Shown here in pieces: positions 15,417 through 22,658 of a stretch of 23,266 nucleotides of DNA (positions are counted from its first letter, which is position 1; every line of letters starts with the position of its first letter). The stretch comes from CAZJDV01 sp964544865. GTDB lineage: Bacteria > Chloroflexota > Dehalococcoidia > Lucifugimonadales > CAJWER01. The position numbers were made by a program, and so were the translations under genes. Below the pieces are notes generated by a model that saw only the letters and a program-made list of their open reading frames with translations, ran no database searches and had not been told where the DNA came from. The stretch is from NCBI GenBank assembly GCA_964544865.1, contig CAZJDV010000037.1:1-23266 (forward strand), in the 5' to 3' direction.

Positions 15417-15602
15417 CTACCAACTTGCCTTGCGAATTCCAGGAAGCATTCCCGTCAGCGCCATTTCCCTGAAGCATATGCGGCAAAGTCCAACGTGCCG
15501 GATATACGCCCGGGGCCTGCCGCACCTGTTACAGCGGTTGTACTCCTGGACTGGATACCGCTTCGGCCTCTTCCAACTGGCGATTTTCGATGCTTTTGCC
15601 AA
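15417..15602 (-). CDS. rpsN: 30S ribosomal protein S14, type Z
   Basis: 61 residues, the short zinc-binding S14 (S14 type Z): C24, C27, C40 and C43 form the CxxC...CxxC site, and the protein ends ALTGMLPGIRKASW. S14 completes the 30S head. The start is TTG at 15600-15602 with GAGGT five bases upstream; no ATG is available. A 93-bp gap (15603-15695) separates it from rplE and holds no gene. Confidence 0.97.
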   Translation of the reverse strand: MAKASKIASWKRPKRYPVQEYNRCNRCGRPRAYIRHVGLCRICFREMALTGMLPGIRKASW

Positions 15603-15695
15603 TTCTACCTCGCACCCCTGTCGATCGCTATTCCAGCCCCCTTGCTCGACTATCGGCGACTCCGGACCGCCGTTGCGAAATCGGAGCGTCCACGA

Positions 15696-16529
15696 CTACG
15701 CCGCCGAGATGGCCTCCTCGGGCCGGGCGAACGGCACGCCAAAGAGCTCCAGCAATCTCAACCCTTCCCGGTCCGTTCGGGCAGTCGTGACAATGACCAC
15801 TTGCAACCCTCGTATACGATCAATGGAGTTGTAGTCGATCTCAGGAAATATGACCTGCTCGCTGATTCCGAGGGCGTAGTTCCCACGTCCGTCGAAGGAC
15901 TCTCTCGATATCCCTCGGAAGTCCCTGATTCTGGGAAGTGTGGAGCTAACGAGCCTGTCAAAAAACTCATACATCCGTCTATCGCGAAGGGTGACCGTCA
16001 CACCCATCGGCATCCCCTCCCTGACCTTGAATCCCGCAATCGACTTCCGGGCACGGGTCGTCACCGGATGCTGGCCCGAGATCAGGGTCAAATCGTTGGT
16101 GGCTGCCTCGATGGCCTTTGAGTTTTGAATGGCCTCGGCCCCTATTCCGATGTTGAGAATGATCTTGGTCAGGCGAGGCACCTGCATCGAACTCGTGTAC
16201 TCGAATTCCTTCATGAGGGCAAGGGCGATCTCGTCGCGGAATCGCAACAGCATGCGGGGCGGTGTCTTGATATTCGGACCCGGCTTCTCCGTTTCGACGG
16301 GCTCGGCCTTCTTCGAGGGCGCGCGCTTGGCCTTCGCTCCGCCACCTCGAGGCGACGCCGTCTTGCTCTTGGCCGCCTTGGCTGCCTTGGCCTCACCCGC
16401 CGTGGCCGAAGTCTTGGTCTTGGCCTTGGCCTTGGTGGTTCGTCGCGCCGGTGTTCGCCGCGTTGCGCCGTCGGCCTTCGCGTCCTGCTCGGGCTCTTCG
16501 GTCTTTTCCTGGTCTTGCTCGGTCGTCAC
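15696..16529 (-). CDS. rplE: 50S ribosomal protein L5 with 92-residue N-terminal extension
   Basis: 277 residues; bacterial L5 is normally about 180. The conserved L5 part runs from about residue 93 (MLLRFRDEIALALMKEF) through VPRLTKIILNIGIG and GFKVREGMPMGVTVTLRD to FGVPFARPEEA. The start is a GTG whose GTGA overlaps the rplX stop, so the extension is translated if coupling works normally. Residues 1-22 are acidic; 24-74 are Lys/Ala/Arg-rich and histone-H1-like in composition (my count over residues 1-92 is 23 basic and 12 acidic). An alternative start at the ATG for residue 93 (16253) would remove the extension but has no ribosome site I can name. L5 binds 5S rRNA and bridges to S13. Confidence 0.95.
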   Translation of the reverse strand: MTTEQDQEKTEEPEQDAKADGATRRTPARRTTKAKAKTKTSATAGEAKAAKAAKSKTASPRGGGAKAKRAPSKKAEPVETEKPGPNIKTPPRMLLRFRDEIALALMKEFEYTSSMQVPRLTKIILNIGIGAEAIQNSKAIEAATNDLTLISGQHPVTTRARKSIAGFKVREGMPMGVTVTLRDRRMYEFFDRLVSSTLPRIRDFRGISRESFDGRGNYALGISEQVIFPEIDYNSIDRIRGLQVVIVTTARTDREGLRLLELFGVPFARPEEAISAA

Positions 16530-16843
16530 TCTATCACTTCCTTGCAGCCTGCCCTTGTGCAGACCCGCGCCTTCGTGCCATCGGCGAGCACCGTTTGCGA
16601 AACCCTGGTCGGGCTATTGCAGTGAGTGCACATCAGCATCACATTGGCCACCTGAATGGGCATCTCTTTCTGGATAATGCCCGCCTGCCTGACCGTCCCA
16701 GTCGGTTTGGTGTGACGGACCACCACGTTCACACCTTCGACCAGGACCTTTCCCTTTTCCGCCAGGGTCTGAATCACCTTGCCCTGCTTGCCGCGATCGC
16801 GTCCTTTGATAACCAGTACATTGTCCTCGGCACGGAGCTTCAT
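16526..16843 (-). CDS. rplX: 50S ribosomal protein L24 with zinc-ribbon-like cysteines
   Basis: 105 residues from the ATG at 16841-16843, one base after the rplN stop and with GGAGGTG upstream. The longer reading to 16864 would add seven unusual residues. The KOW segment VLVIKGRDRGKQGKVIQTL and GVNVVVRHTKPT are typical of L24. The C-terminal part has four cysteines (C72, C75, C95, C100) as CxxC...C-x4-C. Related bacterial L24 proteins often have CxxC twice; here the second pair is spaced by four residues. It overlaps rplE by four bases. Confidence 0.96.
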   Translation of the reverse strand: MKLRAEDNVLVIKGRDRGKQGKVIQTLAEKGKVLVEGVNVVVRHTKPTGTVRQAGIIQKEMPIQVANVMLMCTHCNSPTRVSQTVLADGTKARVCTRAGCKEVIE

Positions 16844-16844
16844 T

Positions 16845-17213
16845 TTACAGCACCTCCGGAGCAAGGGACACGATTCGCATGAAGTCTTTCTCGCGCAGCT
16901 CTCGGGCCACCGGACCGAAGATTCGAGTGCCTCGGGGCATCTTGTCCTCGCCGATTATTACCGCCGCGTTCTCATCGAACCGGATGTGCGAGCCGTCTGG
17001 CCTCCGGTGAGGCTTCTTGGCGCGCACGATCACGGCCCTGACGACCTCGCCCTTGGCAATGGCCGCGGCGGGCGCAGCCTCTTTGACCGACGCGACGATG
17101 ACGTCACCGAGCCCGGCGTACCGCCGGCCGCTGCCGCCTGGCACTCCGATGCAGCTAATCACTCTGGCACCCGAGTTATCGGCCACCTTCAGACGAGAGT
17201 ATATCTGGATCAT
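16845..17213 (-). CDS. rplN: 50S ribosomal protein L14
   Basis: 122 residues, the standard length. MIQIYSRLKVADNSGARVI, VVRAVIVRAKKPHRRPDGSHIRFDENA and FGPVARELREKDFMRIVSLAPEVL are textbook L14. L14 lies at the subunit interface. Its ATG overlaps the rpsQ TGA (ATGA), which ties its translation to reading through the whole long S17 tail. Confidence 0.98.
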   Translation of the reverse strand: MIQIYSRLKVADNSGARVISCIGVPGGSGRRYAGLGDVIVASVKEAAPAAAIAKGEVVRAVIVRAKKPHRRPDGSHIRFDENAAVIIGEDKMPRGTRIFGPVARELREKDFMRIVSLAPEVL

Positions 17214-18106
17214 TCCTCGTCCTTCTTCCCAGTTCCCCCGCGGGCGCCTGGCTCGGTCTCGGCTTCGTCGCCGTCACCCTCCAGAGCATCCTCCTCTTCT
17301 TCTGCTGCCTCAGGCTCCTCGGCATCAGCAGCAGGAGCCCCTTCCTCCGCCACCTCAGGCTCCTCGGCCTCAGCAGCGCGGGCCTCTTCCTCCACCACTT
17401 CAGGCTCCTCGGCCTCAGCAGCGCGGGCCTCTTCCTCCGCCACCTCAGGCTCCTCGGCCTCAGCAGCGGGGGCATCTTCCTCTTCTTCCGCTGCTGAGGG
17501 CTCCTCAACTTCGGCGGTTGGGGCCTCTGCCTCTTCCTCCACTGCCTCGGGTTCCTCGGCCGCGGGGGCCTCCTCCTCTTCTTCTGCCACCTCAGGCACT
17601 TCGGCCTCGGCGACAGGCACCTCTTCCTCTTCTTCCGCCACCTCAGGCACTTCGGCCTCGGCGAAAGGCGCCTCTTCCTCTTCTTCCGCCGCCTCAGGCT
17701 CCTCGACCTTGGCGGCTGGGGCCTCTGCCTCTTCTGCCGTCAGGACAGCCGCAGGCCCCTCGGTATCGATTTCTGCCGGCTCTCCCTCGTCCGACGGTCC
17801 AGTCACGGCGACGGAGGGATCCACACCGATGTCCTCGGGCTGGATGTCCGCGATCTCCTCTCGCTCCAGCACCTCAACCAAACGCCATCGCTTGGTCTTG
17901 GATATGGGGCGGGACTCGATAACTCTCACCAGATCTCCGACGAGCCCTTCGTTGTTCGGATCATGGACCCTGAACCGGGAGCTTCGTCGAATAGGCTTCT
18001 TGTACAAAGCATGCGGCCGACGCCACTCGATAAGCACGACGACCGTCTTATCCATCTTGTCGCTAACCACTCTGCCGGTTCGAACCTTGCGTCTACTAAA
18101 ACTCAT
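17210..18106 (-). CDS. rpsQ: 30S ribosomal protein S17 with long acidic repeat tail
   Basis: 298 residues; S17 is normally 80-90. Residues 1 to about 83 are a complete S17 OB-fold (KVRTGRVVSDKMDKTVVVLIE, RRSSRFRVHDP, GDLVRVIESRPISKTKRWRL). Residues 84-298 are a Glu/Ala/Pro/Val-rich tail with, by my count, about 91 acidic and 6 basic residues of 215. From residue 132 to 274 it is made of nine tandem units of 15 or 17 residues (pattern AEAEEPEVAEEEARA and variants). There are no aromatic residues except one Phe, so disorder or a charged helix is expected. The frame is intact and ends in an ATGA junction with rplN; the start overlaps rpmC in the same way. The function of the tail is unknown. Confidence 0.96.
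   Translation of the reverse strand: MSFSRRKVRTGRVVSDKMDKTVVVLIEWRRPHALYKKPIRRSSRFRVHDPNNEGLVGDLVRVIESRPISKTKRWRLVEVLEREEIADIQPEDIGVDPSVAVTGPSDEGEPAEIDTEGPAAVLTAEEAEAPAAKVEEPEAAEEEEEAPFAEAEVPEVAEEEEEVPVAEAEVPEVAEEEEEAPAAEEPEAVEEEAEAPTAEVEEPSAAEEEEDAPAAEAEEPEVAEEEARAAEAEEPEVVEEEARAAEAEEPEVAEEGAPAADAEEPEAAEEEEDALEGDGDEAETEPGARGGTGKKDEE
17285..17713. repeat. Tandem repeats of 45/51 bp inside rpsQ
   Basis: About nine imperfect tandem copies encode the S17 tail. Four upstream units and the oldest-looking ones are 51 bp, with one of 45 bp among them. The last four are 45 bp, and three of these (about 17330-17464) are nearly identical, suggesting recent expansion by slippage or unequal exchange. 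Every unit is a multiple of three, so copy-number change would keep the frame. Confidence 0.85.
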
Positions 18107-18306
18107 TGTGCAGCCCTGGCCAACTCCCTCTCTCGCATCACCGTATTGATCCTGGCGATTCTCTTGCGGCTTTTCCTGATCTGGTGTACGTTCGAGAGTT
18201 GCATGGTGGACGCGCGAAACCGAAGGTTCATTAGCTCCCTGTGCGTCTCGTTCAACTCCTGGTCCAGATCGTCGTCGATCAAAACTCTCAAGTCGTCAAT
18301 TTCCAT
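18103..18306 (-). CDS. rpmC: 50S ribosomal protein L29
   Basis: 67 residues. The two-helix hairpin pattern is evident: LDQELNETHRELMNLRFRAST, then the IRKSRKRIARINTVMRERE segment. L29 sits at the peptide exit port. ATGA overlap with rpsQ; 63 bp downstream of rplP. Confidence 0.96.
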   Translation of the reverse strand: MEIDDLRVLIDDDLDQELNETHRELMNLRFRASTMQLSNVHQIRKSRKRIARINTVMRERELARAAQ

Positions 18307-18369
18307 GTCGCGACCGTCCTGATTTCCCGAAGAGATGCCGGGCCGCCCGGCCTGGTCATCTTCTGTAGC

Positions 18370-18783
18370 CTAAATTTCTCGCTTGGACACAACCTTCGTC
18401 GCTATCGGGAGCTTGGCCGCAGCCAGGCTTAACGCCTCCCGGGCCACGTCCACAGGCACCCCGGCCATCTCGAAAATGACTCGACCGGGCTTGACGACAG
18501 CCACCCAGTGGTCCACCGCTCCCTTGCCGCTGCCCATCCTCGTCTCGGCGGCCCTGGAGGTTACCGATTTATCAGGGTACACGCGGATCCACAGCTTGCC
18601 GCCTCGCCGGGCATACCGGGTTATCACCCGCCGCGCCGCCTCAATCTGCCTCGACGTGAGCCAAGCCGGCTCGGTGGCCTTCAGGCCAAAATCGCCGAAG
18701 TCCACATTGCTGCCGCCGACGGCCATCCCCTTGCGGCGACCCCTATGCTTGTTCCTGTACTTGACTCGCCTCGGCTGTAGCAC
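18370..18783 (-). CDS. rplP: 50S ribosomal protein L16
   Basis: 137 residues, the usual length. It opens MLQPRRVKYRNKHRGRRKG and contains RRVITRYARRGGKLWIRVYPDKSVT, GSGKGAVDHWVAVVKPGRVIFEMAG and LAAAKLPIATKVV. L16 positions A-site tRNA near the peptidyl transferase centre. The start is a GTG (18781-18783) with AGGA five bases upstream, nested 41 bases inside the end of rpsC. Confidence 0.97.
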   Translation of the reverse strand: MLQPRRVKYRNKHRGRRKGMAVGGSNVDFGDFGLKATEPAWLTSRQIEAARRVITRYARRGGKLWIRVYPDKSVTSRAAETRMGSGKGAVDHWVAVVKPGRVIFEMAGVPVDVAREALSLAAAKLPIATKVVSKREI

Positions 18784-19486
18784 TTGGTCCTGTCTCTTCC
18801 TCTGCCCTCACCGTAACCTCGATGGGGGCAATGTCATCGTCTCCCTCTTTGGGAGCCGGGAGTATTTCCCCTTTATAGATCCACACCTTGACGCCAATGC
18901 GGCCGTAGTCGGTCGCCGCCTCAGCGATCGCGAAGTCGATATCCGCCCTGAGTGTGTGCAGCGGCACGCGTCCGTCCATGGCCTTTTCCCGGCGCGCGAT
19001 ATCACCGCCGCCCAGCCTGCCAGCGCAGATGACCTTAATACCCTGCGCTCCCGACTGCATCGTCCTTGTCACCGCCTGTCTGATAGCCCGTCGGTAGGCG
19101 ATACGGCGCACCAACTGGTCGGCTACGCTCCTTGCGACCAGGTAGGCGTCCAACTCCGGCTGGCGGATCTCCTGGACGTTCAATCGGGCGCGCCGCTTGG
19201 CCAGCTTCTCCAGGGATTTGCGCAGCTCCTCAACCTTCTGGCCGCCGCGGCCGATGACGATCCCCGGCCTCGCCGTATGGACCGTGATAATCACGTCGGC
19301 CGACCCGCGCTCGATCTCCACTTTGGAGATTCCAGCGTCCGGGGAGGAAGCGAAAATCAAACTGCGGATCGCCATGTCCTCGGAAACGAGGTCGCGATAC
19401 TCTCTCTGCTTTGCCGCGAACCACTTGGTCTGCCAGTCCTTGACAATTCCCAGCCGGAATCCAATCGGGTGCGTCTTATTACCCAA
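18743..19486 (-). CDS. rpsC: 30S ribosomal protein S3
   Basis: 247 residues. The N-terminal MGNKTHPIGFRLGIVKDWQ, the KH-domain GXXG loop in ARPGIVIGRGGQKVEELRKS, and the C-terminal GVKVWIYKGEILP are conserved. S3 forms the mRNA entry site and helps mRNA unwinding. The last 25 or so residues (AEEETGPSATAEASQVQEQA) are an extra Glu/Ala/Gln tail; the final 41 bases overlap rplP. The start is TTG at 19484-19486 with GAGGAG seven bases upstream, overlapping rplV by eight bases. Confidence 0.97.
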   Translation of the reverse strand: MGNKTHPIGFRLGIVKDWQTKWFAAKQREYRDLVSEDMAIRSLIFASSPDAGISKVEIERGSADVIITVHTARPGIVIGRGGQKVEELRKSLEKLAKRRARLNVQEIRQPELDAYLVARSVADQLVRRIAYRRAIRQAVTRTMQSGAQGIKVICAGRLGGGDIARREKAMDGRVPLHTLRADIDFAIAEAATDYGRIGVKVWIYKGEILPAPKEGDDDIAPIEVTVRAEEETGPSATAEASQVQEQA

Positions 19487-19826
19487 GGGCCGTCTCCTCT
19501 TCGTCGACCACGACCGTGATGTGACTGCTGTTCCTGATCATCCTATTTGCCCGTCCCCGGGCTCGGGGACGAAACCGCTTGAGCCTCGGCGCCTCGTTGG
19601 CGTATGTCTCGACTATTCGCAGATCGGACGTGCGAGCGAGCAGTTCGTTCTCCGCGTTGGCCGTGGCGGATTTAACCACTTTCGCCACCCGGGCCGCCGC
19701 AGGCGAGGGCATGAATCGCAACATCTCGAGCGCCTCGTCCACGTTCATACCCCGAACCAGATCGAGGATCAGTTTGATCTTCCTCGCCGATATCCCGCTG
19801 TTTTTCACCTTCGCGCTCACTGCCAC
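19479..19826 (-). CDS. rplV: 50S ribosomal protein L22
   Basis: 115 residues. GISARKIKLILDLVRGMNVDEAL and the hairpin region APRLKRFRPRARGRANRMIRNSSHITVVV, which narrows the nascent peptide tunnel, mark L22. The start is a GTG (19824-19826) with GGAG upstream. The 86-bp gap from rpsS contains no gene. Confidence 0.97.
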   Translation of the reverse strand: MAVSAKVKNSGISARKIKLILDLVRGMNVDEALEMLRFMPSPAAARVAKVVKSATANAENELLARTSDLRIVETYANEAPRLKRFRPRARGRANRMIRNSSHITVVVDEEETALG

Positions 19827-19912
19827 TATCCGCTACTCCAGCATTTTTCTGTTTCCCGCCGCCACGAAGCCGGTCGATACTTGTCCTTTACACCGCTCGG
19901 CCGCCGCACCGT

Positions 19913-20200
19913 CTACCTTGCGGCCGACGTGATGCGCTCGGACCTCGAAGAGTGTCCGCGGAACGTCCTCGTCGGTGCGAACTCACCCAGCCTATGCCCC
20001 ACCATGTTCTCGGAGATGTATACCGGCACGTGCCGCCTGCCGTCATGGACAGCGATGGTCAGACCTATCATGTCAGGCATGATCATCGACGGTCTCGACC
20101 AGGTATTGATGACGACCCTGCTGTCGCCGCGGCGTACCGCATCGACCTTCTTGGCAAGCTTGGCGTCTACGTAGGGTCCCTTCTTTATAGACCTGGACAT
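19913..20200 (-). CDS. rpsS: 30S ribosomal protein S19
   Basis: 95 residues. MSRSIKKGPYVDAKLAKKV, INTWSRPSMIMPDMIGLTIAVHDG and the VPVYISENMVGHRLGEFAPTRTFRGH block are diagnostic. S19 pairs with S13 in the 30S head. ATG start, 17 bases after rplB. Confidence 0.98.
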   Translation of the reverse strand: MSRSIKKGPYVDAKLAKKVDAVRRGDSRVVINTWSRPSMIMPDMIGLTIAVHDGRRHVPVYISENMVGHRLGEFAPTRTFRGHSSRSERITSAAR

Positions 20201-20217
20201 CGCACCCCTCCAGAATC

Positions 20218-21048
20218 CTATCTCTTGTGCCGCCGGGAAAAGATCGATTTATCCGTCGACTTATTGCGGCGCGTCCTGTAACCCAGCGCGGGCTTGCCCC
20301 AGGGCGTCTTCGGGCTCGGCATGCCGATCGGCGAGCGGCCCTCGCCGCCTCCATGCGGATGGTCGGCCGGGGACATCACCGAACCCCTGACCTGCGGCCT
20401 CCAGCCCATGTGGCGCTTGCGGCCGGCCTTGCCGAGTTTGATGTTATTGTGATCTTCCCCGCCCACCTGGCCGACCGTGGCCACGCACTCGCTCAGCACC
20501 TGCCGGACCTCCCCCGAGGGGAGCCTCAGCAGGGTATGGCGGTCTTCCTTGGCAAGCACCTGTGCGGAGCTGCCCGCGCTGCGGACCATCTGCCCGCCCT
20601 TGCCGACCTTCATCTCCACGTTGTGCACCAGCGTTCCCGTCGGTATCGCCCGCAGGGGCAGCGCGTTGCCCAGGCTGATTCCGGCGTCCTCCCCGGCGTT
20701 GACTGGGTCGCCGACCTTCAGTCCGCTGGGAGCGATGATGTATCGCCAGTCGCCGTCCCGGTACTTTATCAGAGCGATCCTGGACGATCGGTTTGGATCG
20801 TACTCGATGGACGCGACCTCCCCGGGCACTCCCACCTTGTCCCGCTTGTAGTCAATTATGCGAAGACGGCGCTTGTGCCCACCCCCGCGATGCCGGACAC
20901 TTATTTTGCCGCTGCGGTCGCGGCCCGCCCGCTTCTTCAGTGGAAGTAGCAGTGACTTCTTGGGCTTGCTACGGGTTATGTCGTCCATCGTCTCGAACAC
21001 GGCCCCGCGGCGTCCCGGCGTTGTAGGTTTGGCTCTTTTCAGCGGCAT
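20218..21048 (-). CDS. rplB: 50S ribosomal protein L2
   Basis: 276 residues, normal length. It has KKRAGRDRSGKISVRHRGGG, ALPLRAIPTGTLVHNVE, and the C-terminal SPADHPHGGGEGRSPIGMPSP, which holds the histidine near the peptidyl transferase centre. Its start codon directly follows the rplW stop. Confidence 0.98.
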   Translation of the reverse strand: MPLKRAKPTTPGRRGAVFETMDDITRSKPKKSLLLPLKKRAGRDRSGKISVRHRGGGHKRRLRIIDYKRDKVGVPGEVASIEYDPNRSSRIALIKYRDGDWRYIIAPSGLKVGDPVNAGEDAGISLGNALPLRAIPTGTLVHNVEMKVGKGGQMVRSAGSSAQVLAKEDRHTLLRLPSGEVRQVLSECVATVGQVGGEDHNNIKLGKAGRKRHMGWRPQVRGSVMSPADHPHGGGEGRSPIGMPSPKTPWGKPALGYRTRRNKSTDKSIFSRRHKR

Positions 21049-21333
21049 CTACACACCCTCGAATATGGTTATGTTTTCCCCGGGGGCCAGAGTCACGATC
21101 GCCTTCTTCCACGACCGTTTGTGGACAGGACGAGGTCCGAAGCGCTTGGTCTTGCCGCGCACGTTCATCGTGCCGACTCCGACCACCTTGACGCCGAATG
21201 CCTCTTCGACAGCCCTTCGTATCTCGTGTTTCGACGCGCCGACCGCAACCTCGAACACGTACTTTCCTACTTCCTGCAGCATGGTGCTCTTTTCGGTGAC
21301 GACCGGCCTTCTCAGTATCTCAAATGTATGCAT
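21049..21333 (-). CDS. rplW: 50S ribosomal protein L23
   Basis: 94 residues. EILRRPVVTEKSTMLQEVGKYVFEV and the loop around VRGKTKRFGPRPVHKRSWKKAIVTL identify L23, the exit-tunnel protein that docks trigger factor and SRP. ATG start, 12 bases after rplD. Confidence 0.97.
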   Translation of the reverse strand: MHTFEILRRPVVTEKSTMLQEVGKYVFEVAVGASKHEIRRAVEEAFGVKVVGVGTMNVRGKTKRFGPRPVHKRSWKKAIVTLAPGENITIFEGV

Positions 21334-21345
21334 GGTTTCCGTGCC

Positions 21346-22008
21346 TCAGACGGCCGCCTGCGCCAGCCTGCGCCTGCGCCGCCGCGACCCTCCCCAAAGC
21401 TCTTCGGCCCTGCGAACAGCGTCCACGGTGATGACCACCTTGCCGTGGTTAAGAAGGTCCAGCGTGTTCAGCAGTGATACCGGAAGGGACTTGAGCCGTT
21501 TGATGTTTTTCGTCGCCCTTAGAACCGAAGGGTCGAGCTCTGCCGCGACGATCATTGCCGGGGCCCCGACGCCCAGGGTGTCCAATATCGCAAGCAGCGC
21601 GGTGGTCTTGCCAAGCTCCACGGTCAGATCGTCGACCACGACCAGGTCGCCGTCCCGGACCTTGTCAGACAGGACTGACACCAGCGACAGGCGCCGCATC
21701 CTCTTTGGCGTGTGATGCCGGTAGCTGCGCGGATGGGGACCGAACGCCACGCCACCTCCCGTCCACGTCGGGTTCCTCGACGAGCCCACGCGCGCCGAGC
21801 CTGTGCCCTTCTGCGGCCTCGGCTTTCTGCCGCCGCCCGAGACCTGGGCACGAGTCTTGCTGCCGACGGTTCCCTGCCGGGCGTTTGCGAGCTGTCCGAC
21901 CGCCACCTGGTGGACCAGCGCCGGATTAGCCGGCGCCCCGAAGACATCCTCGCGGACGTCGATACGCCCGACGCTCTCTCCCATTGTATTCTTGATCCAC
22001 AGCTTCAC
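21346..22008 (-). CDS. rplD: 50S ribosomal protein L4
   Basis: About 220 residues from the GTG at 22006-22008, which overlaps the rplC TGA as GTGA and has GGAAGG upstream. A further upstream GTG at 22027-22029 adds seven residues and would overlap rplC by 25 bases. ARQGTVGSKTRAQVSGGGRKPRPQKGTG is the L4 loop reaching the exit tunnel. The family C-terminal half with VVDDL, DTLG and KNIKRLKSLPV is present. In enterobacteria L4 regulates its own operon; nothing here shows that mechanism. Confidence 0.96.
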   Translation of the reverse strand: MKLWIKNTMGESVGRIDVREDVFGAPANPALVHQVAVGQLANARQGTVGSKTRAQVSGGGRKPRPQKGTGSARVGSSRNPTWTGGGVAFGPHPRSYRHHTPKRMRRLSLVSVLSDKVRDGDLVVVDDLTVELGKTTALLAILDTLGVGAPAMIVAAELDPSVLRATKNIKRLKSLPVSLLNTLDLLNHGKVVITVDAVRRAEELWGGSRRRRRRLAQAAV

Positions 22009-22646
22009 TGTGACCGAACCTTCCTCCACACCGACTTGCGAATGACCACCAGAGAGTTGTGGGCCCCGGGCACGGAGCCCTTGACCAGTATCAGGTTTCG
22101 ATCAGGGTCGGTCTGGATAACCTGCAGGTTCCGCACCGTCACGCGCGCGTTACCCATCTGGCCGGCCATCTTCAAGCCCTTGATCACTCTACCGGGGGAG
22201 CTGCCAGCCCCGATGGAGCCGGGGGCGCGGTGACGATCGGACTGGCCATGGGTCTTGGGACCGCCGTGGAAATGGTGCCGCTTGACGCCACCCGCGAAGC
22301 CCCTCCCCTTGGAGAGTCCTACGGCGTCGATTCTGTCTCCCGGCTCGAACATGCTCACATCGAGCTTCTGTCCTACCTCGAGATCGGAAACATCGTCGAC
22401 CTCGACCTCCTCGAGATGGCGGTACAGGCCGCCGGCGCTCTCCAGATGCCCACTTCGCGGCTTGTTGAGGCTCTTGATCTCCTTGAAGCCGAGCTGCACC
22501 CCGTCGTATCCATCCTTGTCGGATGTCTTTACCTGGGTCACCACGCACGGACCAACCTCGACGGCGGTGACACACACGGCCCCGCCCTTCTCTTCGAAGA
22601 ACTGGGTCGTGCCTATTTTCTTCCCTATGAGTGATCGAACTGTCAT
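22005..22646 (-). CDS. rplC: 50S ribosomal protein L3
   Basis: 213 residues. IGKKIGTTQFFEEKG at the N-terminus and the loop segment HHFHGGPKTHGQSDRHRAPGSIG, then GRVIKGLKMAGQMGN, are diagnostic. L3 starts 50S assembly and reaches the peptidyl transferase centre. It starts 12 bases after rpsJ. Confidence 0.98.
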   Translation of the reverse strand: MTVRSLIGKKIGTTQFFEEKGGAVCVTAVEVGPCVVTQVKTSDKDGYDGVQLGFKEIKSLNKPRSGHLESAGGLYRHLEEVEVDDVSDLEVGQKLDVSMFEPGDRIDAVGLSKGRGFAGGVKRHHFHGGPKTHGQSDRHRAPGSIGAGSSPGRVIKGLKMAGQMGNARVTVRNLQVIQTDPDRNLILVKGSVPGAHNSLVVIRKSVWRKVRSQ

Positions 22647-22658
22647 TTTGCTCTCAGA

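Noticed and set aside
17285..17713. The rpsQ repeat array as a CRISPR array or minisatellite unrelated to coding
   Set aside because: There are no unique spacers, unit sizes are multiples of three, and the frame stays open to a coupled stop, so it is a coding tandem repeat.
16779..18149. A 456-codon plus-strand open frame (and a 301-codon one in another frame) opposite rpsQ/rplN, Ser/Ala-rich
   Set aside because: It is the antisense reflection of the Glu/Ala repeat in rpsQ, has no ribosome site or recognisable domain, and runs through well-conserved L14 and S17 coding sequence.
22027..22029. Upstream GTG as the rplD start
   Set aside because: It would overlap rplC by 25 bases, while the GTG at 22006-22008 makes the GTGA junction seen elsewhere in this operon and fits the L4 N-terminus.
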